A stretch of 64,000 nucleotides of DNA from positions 62,548,484-62,612,483 of the forward strand of contig NC_092803.1 of NCBI RefSeq assembly GCF_040954645.1, given 5' to 3'. The DNA comes from Diabrotica undecimpunctata. Taxonomy: Eukaryota; Arthropoda; Insecta; Coleoptera; Chrysomelidae. The translations under genes and the position numbers were made by a program. This document shows, piece by piece, positions 44,914 to 56,740 of this stretch (its first letter is position 1; each line of letters starts with the position of its first letter). The notes beneath the pieces were generated by a model. The model made no database searches. It saw only the letters and a program-made list of their open reading frames with translations, and had not been told where the DNA came from.

Positions 44914-45113
44914 CCTTATAATCACTCGTTTTAGGTAAATTATTATTATTATAATTATTCTTTTTTTTTATTTATTTATTTAACGTCAGCGTCGATCTAC
45001 TTCTGCGATTAAGACTAACCACTGACGCCCGGAGTACACTTCCACCAACGGAAAATTTTGACGAATGCTCTGGTGTTCCAACCAGAGGTAGGGGTCTTTA
45101 ACGAGCCATGTTA

Positions 45114-45276
45114 CAGTAAAACCTGTGTTAACAGCTACCTGTCAAAACTAGTCACTTATAATAGCCGGCCAGTTTCAAAGTTCCCCAAACCAAAATTTGT
45201 AGACTACAAAAACTTGGTATTAACGGCCACCTTTTTATATATCATTTTTAGTGACCGTTATTGACAGGTTTTACTG
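45114..45276. mobile_element. Pogo/Tc1-like MITE with TA target site
   Basis: CAGTAAAACCTGT at 45,114 and ACAGGTTTTACTG ending at 45,276 are perfect inverted repeats; the similarity extends with TAACAG/TAACGG-type bases. Both sides have TA (45,112-45,113; 45,277-45,278). No coding capacity in 163 bp. The CAGT-start, TA target and length fit a pogo-like MITE. Confidence 0.85.
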
Positions 45277-45769
45277 TATTTATCTTATCATTCACAATAG
45301 AAATACTAATCAAAATGAAACCCAGTTTCATTATTAAAACCATTGACAATTTTCTGTTTCAGATGACTAAGTTGGTTCTTTCAATGGACAAATTGCGGTT
45401 GACCAGAATTTTTTGGATTTTTAAAGAGTGTAACACATTTTTCTGAATAATAACAGTACAATGCCGTTCATGAGTTATTATGGAGTAATTTTGACTCTCA
45501 AGTTTTTTTATGTGTTTCAACTTATAAACATTATGGTTTTGAAGTTAAATATGCGTTTTTCTCGGTTTTATAAAATTTTGACATATTATCTGGTTTTTTC
45601 CCTGTATTCTTCAAATGTAATATTAAGTATCTGATAAGAAACACGCTCTACTGTAATAAAACCAACAAACAACAACAAACTTGATCATTAAAGAATTTAC
45701 TTTTTTAGAAATAATATTTCTTCTCACATTAGTATTTCTTCACACATTCAATACGTCATCGCCTGTTGT

Positions 45770-46030
45770 CATTTTTAGGCTCTCTCGCCGTCTTTCAGTT
45801 TTATTTCTAGGTGCATTTTTGATATTAATTTTTTTCAACACCCTTATTGTCTATGATGCCAAAGTCCATACATTCAATGGTGTTCTTTTTTGTTTTAGTG
45901 TTCCCACGTGGTTAAAGCCTTTTGTTGATTTTTAGTCGATAAATTTCATAATGGTGAATTTTATTGCTTAGTCTCAGTTTCGTCAATCGAGTTTTTTCAC
46001 ATTGACATTTTGAAGAGGCGGTACATTGAC
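45770..46030. repeat. Repeat segment, duplicated at 48.08-48.18 kb
   Basis: The segment GTGGTTAAAGCCTTTTGTTG at 45,908 recurs at 48,107 with further similarity for about 100 bp (TTTCATAAT, GTTTTTCG). The two copies flank the non-LTR element at 46.0-48.0 kb in the same orientation. Confidence 0.6.
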
Positions 46031-46035
46031 AGGGG

Positions 46036-47960
46036 ATGTGGGGTATGACGCATTATTTCGTAAACAAGTTGTTCATAATAAATGTCTATGCACCTACAGA
46101 AAACAGTGATGACTTGACAAAACAGCAGTTCTATGAAACATTAAAAGAAAACGCTGAGAAAATTCCGCGAGAAAATATATTTATAATTATAGAAGATTTC
46201 AACGCTCAAATAGGCAAACAAAATTGCTTCAGAGAGGTTGCAAGTTATAACCCAATGCATGACACAACAAATAATAATGGAGAAAGACTATGTAATTTAG
46301 CAGCGGCATTAAACATGGACATAAATAGCACTATATATAAACACAAAGACATACACAAAATAACATGGATTAGACCCGGAAGTCTGAAGGGAAATTAAAT
46401 AGACTATTGATTAAAAAAAAAACACAAACAATCAACAAATGACGTTAGATTTCATAGGGGGACCAACCTCGATTCGGATCATATGCTAGTGAAACCAAAA
46501 TATAAAATAAAAAAAACGAAGAATAAAATGTGAAATGAGAAAATGGGACGTAGATAATTTAAAAGAGAAATAAGTAAGAAGAAGGTTTGTACAAGAAGTA
46601 AATACAGAGATGCAGTTTAAATAACAACAAATAGAGGAACAAAGGAATCAAACAAGAAATAAACAAAGCAGAAGAGCAAGTAGTTGGCAAAATGCAAATT
46701 AAAAGAAGAAAAAACCAGTCAATCTAGCAATGGATGAAAAGAATAAAGCTAGATTGAAATGGTTAGGCCAAGCACAGAACAGGAATGAGAGAAATACAAA
46801 GATCAAAGGCAAAAAACATGAAAATTATTTAAATTGAAAAAAAAATCAAAAAGTAGAAGAAATTATGAACGATATAAAAACAGAAAATAAAAGACACAAC
46901 TCAAAACAATTGTAACAATACTTAAAACTTGGTAACCAAAAGTGATAGAGAAAACATACGAGTATTAAAGAGAGACACACATACTTTTCCTTGACCTTAA
47001 AGAGACGTTTGGCAAACTAAAGAGAAGAAAAATGATCCAAGACTTACAAGAGAGTAATCTACCAAATAAAATTGTATGAATAATAGAAATGACAATGCGT
47101 GATTCCCAAACAACAGTGGATACCGGAAGAGAAATACCAGATACAATAAAAATAAAAAATGGAGTAAGCCAAGGAGATGCGCTCTCAACGGTACTATTAT
47201 TTATTCTATCACTTGACAAGATAATAAAAAAGCTTAACAGTGCAGGAGCTCTAAACAAGAATTTAGTTCAAATGACAGAACTGACAATAGATGGACACAA
47301 TTTCGAAGAGGTGGAAACATTCAGATATTTGGGAGTTACAGTCGACAGAAGAAATGAAAGTGTAGATATGATAAGAATAATTCAAGCGGAAAACACAGCT
47401 TATTATAGTAATAAAAAAATGTTTAGAGACAAGAAGACGAGCCGAAACACAAAAATGAAAATCTACAAAACGACCATAAGACCAATAGTAGTATATGTAG
47501 CAGAAAAATTTACAATGACATTAAGATAAGAAGAGCAATTTAAAGTTTTTGAGAGAAAAATTATCAGAAAAATACTGAGAACAAAGGAGGAAAATAAAAA
47601 GGACGCAAGATAATGGATGAATCACAAAATACAAATGGGTCAAGGGAACATAGTTAGAGCAATAAAAGAACAAAAAACAAAATTAGATGGTATGGACACA
47701 TAATGAAAATGAAGAAGAGCAATCCGGTACGAATTATAACGGAATGAATACCAACAGGTTAAAGAACCAGAGGCAGACCTAAATTGGGATAGAGACAACG
47801 TGTAAAAGAATACAAGGAGTACGGAAAATAGGAATTTAAAAAGGACAATTAAAGAGAGAGAAGAATGGAGAAAAGTAATGAAAACAGCGAGGTTACACCA
47901 GAAACTGTAAACTCAAACCCAAAATGGGATAATATTCCACACAAAAAGGATCTTTAAGTG
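46036..47960 (+). pseudogene. RTE-like non-LTR element without the RT catalytic block
   Basis: The 46,036-46,398 frame is part of the endonuclease: IINVYAPTENSDDLTKQQFY, NIFIIIEDFNAQIGKQN (active-site G-D-F-N changed to E-D-F-N), GERLCNLAAALNMDI, KITWIRPGS. A lysine-rich, stop-filled linker follows. From 47,089: DSQTTVDTGREIPDTIKIKN, GVSQGDALSTVLLFILSLDK (RT block before the active site), then directly TELTIDGHNFEEVETFRYLG, TKMKIYKTTIRPIVVYVAEK. The Y-A-D-D-containing segment that should lie between SLDKIIKKLNS and LTIDG is missing: an internal deletion removed the catalytic centre. The rest of the C-terminus is readable with stops to about 47,960. Confidence 0.75.
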
Positions 47961-47983
47961 ACAACAGCTTCAGCTTCTTCGAG

Positions 47984-47984
<1 letters not shown>

Positions 47985-48039
<55 letters not shown>
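47985..48039. repeat. (TA)n after the non-LTR 3' end
   Basis: About 54 bp of TA repeats starting just after CTTCTTCGAGAT, the probable retroelement end. Confidence 0.85.
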
Positions 48040-48043
<4 letters not shown>

Positions 48044-48079
48044 AATATAGTATATACAAAGATTCAATCATATTCTAGT

Positions 48080-48185
48080 CTATTTGGTTCTAGTGTTCCT
48101 ACGTGGTTAAAGCCTTTTGTTGAGTTTTCGTGGATATCTTTCATAATCGTGACTTTTATCATTTAATCTAAGTTTTGTTTAGTTA
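48080..48185. repeat. Second copy of the repeat at 45.8-46.0 kb
   Basis: Shares TAGTGTTCC[CT]ACGTGGTTAA and AGCCTTTTGTTGA with the copy at 45,897; directly downstream lies the Tc1 fragment on the minus strand. Confidence 0.6.
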
Positions 48186-48189
48186 AAAG

Positions 48190-48610
48190 CTGTTTTTTTC
48201 TGTGGACGCATTGGCCTTCCTACCATTCTCCAAAACTCTTTTCCGAACAGTTGGGTCATAAATCACTATACCTGATATTGCTAGATCTTGTTGGAGTTCT
48301 TGGCTTGTTTTTCTTGGGTCCAATTTGCTTTTTCGAAGTAAAAATCTTTCATTTGGTGTTGTTGTTTTTCTCTATCTTCTGCATTTTTCTAACCTGTTTA
48401 CATCCATTGATACCTTTTTTCGTTTACGCTTTAAAATCTTGCTTACAACCTCATGACTCACTCCATATGTTTTTACGATTTCTCTTTGTGACATAGAAGT
48501 GTGTTCACTTAACGTGATACCGTTTTCACGCTTCCTAAGCGTAATGTCAATGATGTAATTAAAGGAAACAAACTCACTAATTACTGAAAACAACAGAAAA
48601 TAGTACAAAA
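48190..48610 (-). pseudogene. Tc1-like transposase N-terminal region
   Basis: The minus-strand frame from 48,608 gives ITLSEHTSMSQREIVKTYGV then SHEVVSKILKRKRK, a helix-turn-helix of the paired-like type (x-x-Q-R-E-I-x-x-x-x-G-V-S-x-x-x-V-S-K). After one frame change near 48,375: RKTTTPNERFLLRKSKLDPR, KTSQELQQDLA, VRKRVLENGRKANA, the second DNA-binding subdomain of Tc1 transposases (R-K-T-S-x-x-L-x-x-D-L). No catalytic domain is present; the copy ends at about 48,190, next to the repeat shared with 45.8 kb. Confidence 0.8.
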
Positions 48611-51427
48611 CAACACAAACTTAGTGGAAAATATCATAAAACACCCTCAAATAAAATGCAGAGAAAAGTAAGGTTAAGTTTTCAATGCTTGGTCAGTTGT
48701 AAATGTATGGACAGTGTTGCCAACTGTGTATATTGAAAAATGTCACAATGATACCAATAATTTGCACAATACTGTACTTTATAGAAAAATTAAAAAAGAA
48801 AAACTATATGAATTATTTTTATTTCTTGTTGTTACGTTTTAAAACTTCGTGCCTCTGCAATATTGTTTTTGACAAAACCGTTAACTTTCAATTATTTAAA
48901 TTCTAAAATATTTGATATTCTTTTGTCAAAACTCTCTAGCTACAACTCTTTTCTTTTTTTTTCTTTTTTTTTTCTGACAGGGAATAAAATGTCCGAACAA
49001 CTATTTTAAGCTGCCAAAATATTCTTGGGTGTGGTTCCCTCGACAAATGATTTAAGTTGATTTAATGACAAAAAGTTATTTGTACTTACAAATACTGCAA
49101 AACTCAAATACTGCATACTTCTCCCATTCACCATTTCTAGTCCAGAAGGTGCTATCACTTTTTTAAACTTTTACTCACATAATTACTTTTACACTGTTAA
49201 AAAAAAAGCTGCCGGCACTAGTTCACTTTTTAGGATTCGTGGCACACATACGGAACTGCTCGATCTCTCATAGGCGTCAACATGGTATTATAATAAGAAA
49301 AATGTAATCGTTATAACATTGAAAATTGTTGAATTATATGTTGATTTTTTGAAATGGAACAAGTCTTACCTTCTTTGACTACAATTTCATATATTTGGTT
49401 TCAGATTCATGGCTTACGACTAATTTTTCTTGCAGAATAACGATCTTTACTATGGCTCATTTAAACTACCTTCAGCAAGTTTCATTATCTTCTTTGGAAG
49501 TATCGATTACTCCACTTGACACAGGGTGTATTCTATATTTTAAGGTACCAGTTAAATTACAGTTAACATAGAAGGTCAAGAAATGGGCCTGTGTTTGTTT
49601 TCAAAACGTATTCGATAACAGCTACCAGAGGTTAGTGGTTGATTCCACAATCTGCATCTGGACAAATTATTACGTTTACAACTGTAACTTTCGTCATGAA
49701 ATGATCATTATAAAATCTACCTGATTTCTTGTTTTGTCTCCCGGGGATTTACAAGCTTATAAACATATAGGAATAAATAGAGATCATGATAAACAAGAAT
49801 GAGATACCGAAGAAAGTCACAACATTCCAAAACAAGATTAAAATAAAAAAACAGTGACTAAGAACAAATATACCATTATGTAAAAGCGAAGGTTTTTATA
49901 GCAAAGTTTAAATTGTTATTATTATTATTATTAATCATTTTTCAAATTTGGTCCATGTATTTTCTGTAGAATCAAGTGGGTTCGTCTCGTTATACTTACA
50001 TATTTATAGCTTTTTCAAAACCACGATAAGCTACTGAGTACAGAGACTCATTTTCTCATTGGACGAGTATATAGAGTTAAAATTTGAATTATTGTTTCAC
50101 ATATGTTAAAGTCGCATATGATATTGTGTTAAGTACTTAAGCTGCTATTTGTAAATATACTTGACATGGGCGCCACCAAAAATATTTTCTGGTAATGCAC
50201 ATAATATTTACCGATATAAAATATAGAACTATACTTACATGTATAGCTACGTACCTTCTATCCGGACGGGGGTTGCAATTGTACCCCCTTGTACTCCGCT
50301 GCCGACATCCATGTAGACACTCGGGCAATTAATCTTTGCATTTGGATATATTTGTACTTAACACCTTAACGAATTAACCTGAGTTATCTCGTGACGCAAC
50401 TACGATGTCTAAAATAATGTAGCCGAGATATTTAGTTATGTGCTATTTATTGAGAATTTAAACGGTATTTCTGTAACGGTATATTTATTTAAGTTTTTGA
50501 AATTTGAACATATTTGTACGTAGTTCTCGTTACAAGCGGATTAGTGTGCAATATTTACAAAAATGTGACAAACGTAATAAAGTTACACGAAAACAGTAAC
50601 AAAATAAAAATTTAAGGAGGTGTCAGATAGGGTAACACGCTATAACAAAAGCTTTTTTATAACTGTCCTTAAACCTGTTTTTAAAACCCTGACATTAACG
50701 GAAATCCTATTAGTCTGCAAAGAGTTGAGAAGAAAATACATTATTAAAAAAAAGGACTTTTTTCTGATAGCTTTTAGAAAAATAAATACTTATTTAAGAG
50801 ATTAAGTTACTGGGACCAACAATAAAATTATTATTTACACAACGTAAAATGGAGGAGTCAAGGCTTTCCTTTTTCTGAGAGACAAATACGAAATGATACA
50901 ACAAATAAAGGTACAACGAAGAACGGTCGTAAAAAACGTGGTGGAAAGTATACCAAAATTAGAGTAGATACGGGCAAGGTCTAGTGCAAGACAAAGAGAC
51001 AATGGATACACAAAGAAGATTGCAGAGTGACTACTTGGAGTAAATGCAGTCGTGAAAGTCCATCTGAGCGATAGGCAGATGATATGAAGAAAATAGTCAC
51101 AAACTAGATCAGTGCTGCGCAAAAAAGTGAGAGGTGGAGATATTTGAAAACGGTCTATATCCAGAAATGCACCAATTTTACTATTTGATGATAATAATTC
51201 ACCTAAACATAAAGCATTCAAAAAAGGTAATTTGTTATCTTTCTTGTGTATTAAGGCTGATTAAAATCGTGATGGATTTAACCGTTAATTGAATTCCAAT
51301 ATTCAGTCAACGATTTAAATTATTTATAACCTACAGAAATACATTTAATAATTTTTATAAACGAGCTGCAATGACCATACATGTGCCTACTTGCACTATA
51401 ATTTGAAACAGTAGATTTGAATTTTAT
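48611..51427. other. Unassigned DNA
   Basis: No recognised element. At 50,850-51,230 the plus strand holds possible coding remnants (readable pieces such as KYEMIQQIKVQRRTVVKNV and NAVVKVHLS) in several frames; I cannot assign them. The stretch ends at the TTAA target (51,428-51,431) of the piggyBac element. Confidence 0.4.
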
Positions 51428-51431
51428 TTAA

Positions 51432-51465
51432 TCCTTAAGTACTGAAGCGTAGTCTACCAGACTAC
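51432..51465 (+). repeat. piggyBac left TIR and subterminal palindrome
   Basis: The 14-bp TIR is followed by GTAGTCTACCAGACTAC (51,449-51,465), a perfect 7-bp-arm palindrome; such subterminal repeats are usual for piggyBac transposase binding. Confidence 0.8.
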
Positions 51466-51699
51466 GGCTGTTTTTAAAATTGTAATATCTACCGTAATAA
51501 TAAAATATTTACTTTTCCTTCAGTATACTCTCAAATAGCATTAAAACAAACGCATTTACCAAATATTAAAAATAAATCTCGAACTGAACCGAAATTATCC
51601 GACAATAAAAGTTAGGTGTCATCTATCAGACAATACAGTGGTAGAATAACTAACATTAGAAGTGGGTTATTTGTTTACTGTTACGTAGTGATAGTCAAA

Positions 51700-52418
51700 A
51701 ATCGTCAAAATGAGTTACAAAACGGTATGAAGAATGTGGTAGTAGTGGAAGTGAAATAGAGAATACAGAATATGATTGTGCTATCAAAAGTGAGCACGAT
51801 ACAGCATCGGAAATATCGAAATAGAATGACGAAGACGAAAATATTGGGGAAGATTCTAATCAAGGTAATATTTTTGGCAAAAATTAAATGGGCGGCACAA
51901 GAAGTGATACCTACACGACCTACACGAGGGAAAACTTTGAAACATAATATAGTTATACAACTTCCTAGTCTTAAGAATTCTTCTCGTGCGCTTGAAAATA
52001 ATGAATCTCCTTTAGATCTTTGTAATTTACTGTTTTCTACAGAGATGATTGATCAAATTATTCACTGGACCAACGCTAAAATCTGTAGTTTTCGAGGAAA
52101 ATACAAAAGGACTCATAGAAGTGAAATTCGTGACACGAATTTGATTGAAATAAAAGTATTTTTGAGTAAGCTAGTTTATACTGCCGTTTTCAACTCAAAT
52201 CGTGGATGTATTCGCACAATTTTACTACGGACGCGGACGGCACCGGAAGAGACAATTTTCGGTGTGTTATGAGTAAAGATCGGTTTGCGGTCTTGTTAGC
52301 ATTTCTTCGATTTGATAATCCCAACGACCGAAAACAGTGTTCACAAGTTAATTTAACTGCTCCAATATCAGAAATATTTTATAAGTTTGTAGGCCACAAG
52401 AAAAATAAGTTCCTGTAG
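51700..52418 (+). pseudogene. piggyBac transposase N-terminal segment
   Basis: The frame at 51,772-52,272 contains EMIDQIIHWTNAKICSFRGK, RDTNLIEIKVFLSKLVYTAV and then a frame change at about 52,200, after which the second frame gives NFTTDADGTGRDNFRCVMSK, DRFAVLLAFLRFDNPNDRKQ and ISEIFYKFVGHKKN. These are the consecutive N-terminal blocks of DDE_Tnp_1_7 (T-N-x-x-I, E-I-x-x-F-x-x-x-x-Y, M-S-x-x-R-F-x-x-x-x-x-x-L-R-F-D). The sequence stops matching at about 52,418, just before the T-I-D-E-M active-site block, and continues about 865 bp later. The start is uncertain because the acidic N-terminus is broken by stops. Confidence 0.85.
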
Positions 52419-53214
52419 CTGGCTGTATACCATGTATCACAAATTTTTTTTACATCCTTTATAAAAGTTATATAATTAAAACTTAAGTTTACAACTTAAA
52501 TTAGACTTTTGTATGGTTGGTTGCCTATCAGTTCCCACAAAATTTCACCAAACTTCAGTCTACCTACATTATTTAATAAAAAAATTTTCAATGTTTTTAA
52601 TGTAAATTTAGGACAAATTCATAAATCAAACTACAACATTGAGGGTTGCTACTGTTATTTTATTATAATTTAAACTTATCCAATTTTAAATATGGCTGGT
52701 TTCTGTCATATTTAGATACAAACATTAAGTTACACTGACTGCTTTGTTCAGGCTTCCGTCCTAACATGTCAATATTGTCATTTCAATCAGTTGTTATCAA
52801 AAAGTCCTCGTAGACACTTTGTCTCAGGACCAGCAACCTCATGTAGATTCTTACGTTGCCATGTCATCAATTCCACTTGTAACTTTAACATCATAACATA
52901 TACGATCGATTAATGTAACCTAAATTTAAATTAATAACATTTAACGGGTTTTTAACCAAATATTTAGTGGCTCAAAACACGTACACCTAGTTAGTATTAA
53001 CCACATTTCGTATTAACCTTGGTCAAAATTTAAATTTCACGTTTTCCTTTTGTCAAAACGTCTATTATGTTAGCCAGACTATATGTGTCGATGAGATGGT
53101 AGTTAGTTTTTGGGGCAGATGTAAATTTAAAATGCTCATGCCAAACAAACCCGACAAAGATGGTCTCAAACTGATGTGTCTCACAGATGACAGAAACGAA
53201 TAATTATATAATAG

Positions 53215-53283
<69 letters not shown>
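52419..53283. mobile_element. Insertion in piggyBac ending in (TA)n
   Basis: Begins near 52,423 with GGCTGTATACCATGTATCAC, the same boundary sequence as at 6,942, and ends with (TA)n at 53,217-53,283. No coding region is recognised. The piggyBac reading breaks on one side and resumes on the other; about 100 codons (active-site and catalytic D block) are missing, so the insertion was accompanied by a deletion or these codons decayed. Confidence 0.55.
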
Positions 53284-53284
<1 letters not shown>

Positions 53285-54090
53285 GTGAATTATCCGAAGA
53301 TGAAAAAAAAAATTTCGAAGCAAACTCAATCTATAAAAAAAAAATTTCGCAGCCAACTCAATCTGTTTTACGACTTTCTCGTCCATTGTTTAAAACAAAC
53401 AGAAATGTCACCGCAGATAATTGGTTTTCATCGATTGAGTTAGTGCAACTTTTAAGGAACAATGCTTTGACTTAGGTCGGAACCATAAAAAGAAAATTTC
53501 ATCTAATTTTCTACCAAATACAAAGAGGGAGATAGGAAGCACCGTATATGGTTTTACTGAACAGATGACATTATTGTCATATACAGGAAAAAAGGAAAAG
53601 CTACAATTCTTATATCCTCAATGCACCATTGTAAAGACACTGATTCGCAAACGCACAAGCCAAAAATTCTATCGTTCTACAATACGACCAAAGGAGAACT
53701 CGACTAACTAGATGAGAAATGTTCCAAAAGTACTTGCAGACGTTGTACCCAAAGATAGTCAAGGGAAATAGTTTTTAGAATTGTAGATATGTCTTGCAGC
53801 AATGCATACATAGTTCATCAGGCATACAAAGACAATCCCACAAAATCGGAAATATCTAATTTTCTGAACCAATTGGGAAAACAGTTAGTAGAATCACATA
53901 ATCGAAAAGGGGAAACCATGAATCATATTCCAAGAGAAATAAAAATTTGTATACGTCAGGTATTATGTATTCAAGAAATAACTGCTTCAGATCTTGGTAG
54001 ATGGGGAAATCTTGAAAAAAAAATATGCTCGATTTACCCAAGTAAAAAAAGACGAAGGTTAAATACTTTTGTAATATTTGCAAAAAACCG
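53284..54090 (+). pseudogene. piggyBac transposase C-terminal segment
   Basis: Reading with several indels: QSVLRLSRPLFKTNRNVTAD then NWFSSIELVQLLRNNALT (the D-N-x-F-x-S catalytic block), KREIGSTVYGFTEQMTLLSY, then KILSFYNTTKGELD-like with the LDEKCS block, and, from 53,789, NAYIVHQAYKDNPTKSEISN, FLNQLGKQLVESH, HIPREIKICIRQVL, ending at KICSIYPSKKRRRLNTFVIF, the start of the cysteine-rich tail (S-K-x-x-R). The sequence switches to a retroelement at about 54,090 before the zinc domain is complete. It complements 51.7-52.4 kb and most likely is the same copy. Confidence 0.8.
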
Positions 54091-55440
54091 ATATGACTCC
54101 AGTACACAAAACTCTCTACCTATCTTTACGTATAATAACTGGAGCTTTTCGCACAACACCAATCGAAAGTATTTATTGTGAAGTTGGTGAACCGTCCTTA
54201 GAAGACAGAAGACTTTATCTAAGTGTAGCATACGCCGCAAAAATCAGGTCTAACCTAAAAAACCCTACTATTCACAATTGTTTTACAGAAAAATTCCCAA
54301 ATCTCTTCATAGATAAGCCAAGAACTGCCAAACCTTTCTACTCAAGGATTAGAAGCTATTTAAACCAATTAAACTACACGTTCCCAGAATGCTTTTCCTC
54401 CCAATTGTCCTCAATATTCCATGGCAAATAAAGACCCCTCGGTGCCTAACCCGCCTCATTTCTTTCGACAAACATTCAACAAACCCACAGTTAATCAAAT
54501 CTGCATTCAACGATATGCTTCACAACTACAAGGATTATACACATATATACACAGACGCATCTAAATCAAATGAAGGTACTGGTGCTGCAGTCATAACCCC
54601 AACATCGACAAATAAATATAAACTCACTTCAGCGTACTCCATTTACTCTGCTAAACTATATGCTCTATACCAGGCCACCATTGCTGTCAACACATCCAAT
54701 AATACCAATTATATTATACTCACAGACTCTCTAAGTTACGTACAGTCAATCCAATATTTCTATCCAAGTAATCCAAATTTAGTCATCAAGATAAAAGAAG
54801 AAATCCACACCGCCCAATTGAATGGAAAAAGATTATATTATTCTGGATACCATCCCATATTGGAATCCCAGGAAATGAACAGGCAGACAATGCTGCAAAA
54901 GAAGCTGCAAGTAGTAATAGTGCGGAGTGTACTAAAACATTTACGAGTGCGGATGTGAAAGCGGCGGTTAAATATAAAGTGCGATATATGTGGGAAGAAA
55001 AGTGGAAAGTGTCATCGGCCAAGCTACGCGATGTTAAAAAATCGATAAAACCCTGGCCCACATTACCAACAAGTCGGAGAGACCAGGTAATATTAACGCG
55101 ACTCCGACTGGGTCATACGCGATTAACTAATAGCTACGTGTTCTCCAACAAACAAGAACCAAGATGTGACAACGGTGATGAAAAATTAACAACCAAACAT
55201 ATATTAGAGAAATGTCCAGCACCAACGCCAAAGCGCATGTTGTACAATATACCAAACAAACTTAGTGATATTTTAGGTCTAGAATACAATATTTCAAACA
55301 TAAAAAGTTTCTTAAGCTCAATTAACGTTTTAAATGCTATCTAAACTAACATTATAAATGTAATACAAATTATTGTTCACTATCATTGTTTCGCTAATAA
55401 CCAATTTGACTGATGCGATTTTGTTAATAAAAAAAAAACG
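54091..55440 (+). mobile_element. Non-LTR element (I/R1-like) with RNase H, 5' truncated
   Basis: 54,091-54,431: TLYLSLRIITGAFRTTPIES and EVGEPSLEDRRLYLSVAYAA, the C-terminal part of ORF2 before RNase H in I/R1-type elements (x-R-x-x-x-G-x-x-x-T-T-P). 54,389-54,835: YTHIYTDASKSNEGTGAAV (first RNase H D), YSAKLYALYQATIAVN (E, with A-K for A-E), YIILTDSLSYVQSIQY (second D), then, after a frameshift at about 54,835, FWIPSHIGIPGNEQADNAAK (the last D block). The ORF continues (54,955-55,344) with KPWPTLPTSRRDQVILTRLR, TNSYVF, C-x-x-... -KHILEKCPAP and ends INVLNAI. The 3' end at about 55,430-55,440 is A-rich. RNase H is intact apart from the frameshift. It sits in the tail of the piggyBac transposase. 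Confidence 0.85.
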
Positions 55441-55867
55441 GTTGTCTATTCTTGTCTATTCGATGCACAGAAGATGAGTAAAGTGTAAGGACAATTATGT
55501 ACTTTGAAATTTGTTAAATTTAATTTACTTTTTAAAGTGTGTGTTTATTTCATATACATTTTCTTATATCCCCTAAGAAATACTAGATCTGTATTAGTTA
55601 ATAATAGTTTATAATTATTTTTTTTTTACTGTAAACTTTTCAAGTGCTACACTTTGTTTATATTTTTCGGTTTCCAAAGTAATAAATCTTTTTCATATTT
55701 ACTTTGTGTTGGTTTTTAATATATATTAAACATATGTTATTGCAAATAAAAATGTAATTAAGAGGATTAAAATATATTTAACTGAATTTCACAAAAAACA
55801 ATTTTTTTTTATTTAGTGTGGGCTCACAGACGACATGTCAGTAAAATTGTGTTCCAATATTTGTATG
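55441..55867 (+). other. 3' flank of the piggyBac element
   Basis: AT-rich sequence with no ORF between the retroelement end and the right TIR, corresponding in position to a piggyBac 3' non-coding region. Confidence 0.5.
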
Positions 55868-55885
55868 TCAGTACTTAAGGATTAA
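55868..55885 (-). repeat. piggyBac right TIR and TTAA target
   Basis: TCAGTACTTAAGGA (55,868-55,881) is the perfect inverted copy of 51,432-51,445, followed by TTAA (55,882-55,885). Confidence 0.85.
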
Positions 55886-56500
55886 AAACAATTATTATTA
55901 AAACAATTTGTTTTAAAATTTTTCATTAATGTATTTGTTAATAATGAAATAAACTAAAAACCAAATAAATTTTTAAAAATTAGTATTAAATAATAATGAC
56001 TTAAAATAAGTAGTTTTTAATAAAATAAAGTAAACTAAATATTTCTTTATGTCAAGGTAATGGATCGATGGATATATTCAATTTTCTAGTTCTCAATGTG
56101 CAATCATTATCTATTCTCTTCCTTATTATTTTAGTCAGTTTTAGGGTTCCAAAAGAATAAACATTCTCATTTGATTTTTTTCTAAAAAGACAAAAACAAA
56201 TTTAAATATTCTTTTAAATTACCGACTAAGTTTACTTTTGACATTATCAGACTGGTACACCCCTCAAGTTAGGAAAGAAAATATGGAAGTGACGTGTCAA
56301 CAACCGATAACGCCAGGAGTTTTAACATCGATTTGAATAAAAAACCCACAAATCATAACATTATTTACATACAAATGGAAATAATTTAGAATGTTTTTAT
56401 GTTCATTTCTTAGGTGTGCGTTTTTGAAGGTGAAAACTAACAAACTTTTATAATACCTATTCGATTTAACTTTAGATTTGTATACCTGGATGTACAGTAT
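55886..56500. other. AT-rich spacer
   Basis: No recognised feature. Confidence 0.4.
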
Positions 56501-56504
56501 GGCC

Positions 56505-56740
56505 GTAAATCTTTAACCGCGTATCTACAATATAAAGTCGGTATCGGTGCACTTGCGGACGGAGCATTTAAGGAGAAGACTTTGGGGTCACTTGCAGAAA
56601 AGATGGAAGATTAGATTTTCATGAAAATAAATTTTTATGAAGTGGAGACATTTCCGTACAATGTTTTTAACTGCAAGGATCAGTAAATAACAATAAAAAA
56701 GTTAAGAAATCTTGAGAACGAACTTCCCTTCACCCTTTAT
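56505..56740 (+). repeat. Unassigned repeat with coding-like similarity, copy A
   Basis: Encodes IGALADGAFKEKTLGSLAEK followed by MED and a stop, then INFYEVETFPYNVFNCKDQ. The minus strand at 61,310-61,100 encodes ESGALADRALADKPNLGAIA, DKMKDYIFW, a stop, and a corresponding YIFNCKCQ. DNA shared: GCACTTGCGGAC, TTTTTAACTGCAAG, CAGTAA. The similarity (about 70% by eye over 190 bp) is kept in frame. I do not recognise the family. Confidence 0.5.

Larger units (their letters stand above)
51432..55881 (+). mobile_element. piggyBac element with TIRs and TTAA, split by two insertions
   Basis: TCCTTAAGTACTGA at 51,432-51,445 and its reverse complement at 55,868-55,881 are perfect 14-bp TIRs, each bordered by TTAA (51,428-51,431; 55,882-55,885), the exact target of piggyBac. 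Between them lie an N-terminal piggyBac transposase segment (51.7-52.4 kb), foreign sequence ending in (TA)n (52,419-53,283), a C-terminal piggyBac segment (53.3-54.1 kb), a non-LTR 3' half (54.1-55.4 kb) and the piggyBac 3' flank. The reading is that one piggyBac copy was hit twice. Confidence 0.8.

Noticed and set aside
50835..51221. 128-codon minus-strand ORF (Leu/Phe-rich)
   Set aside because: Composition is what the complement of lysine/charge-rich decayed coding sequence gives; the plus strand looks more coding-like.
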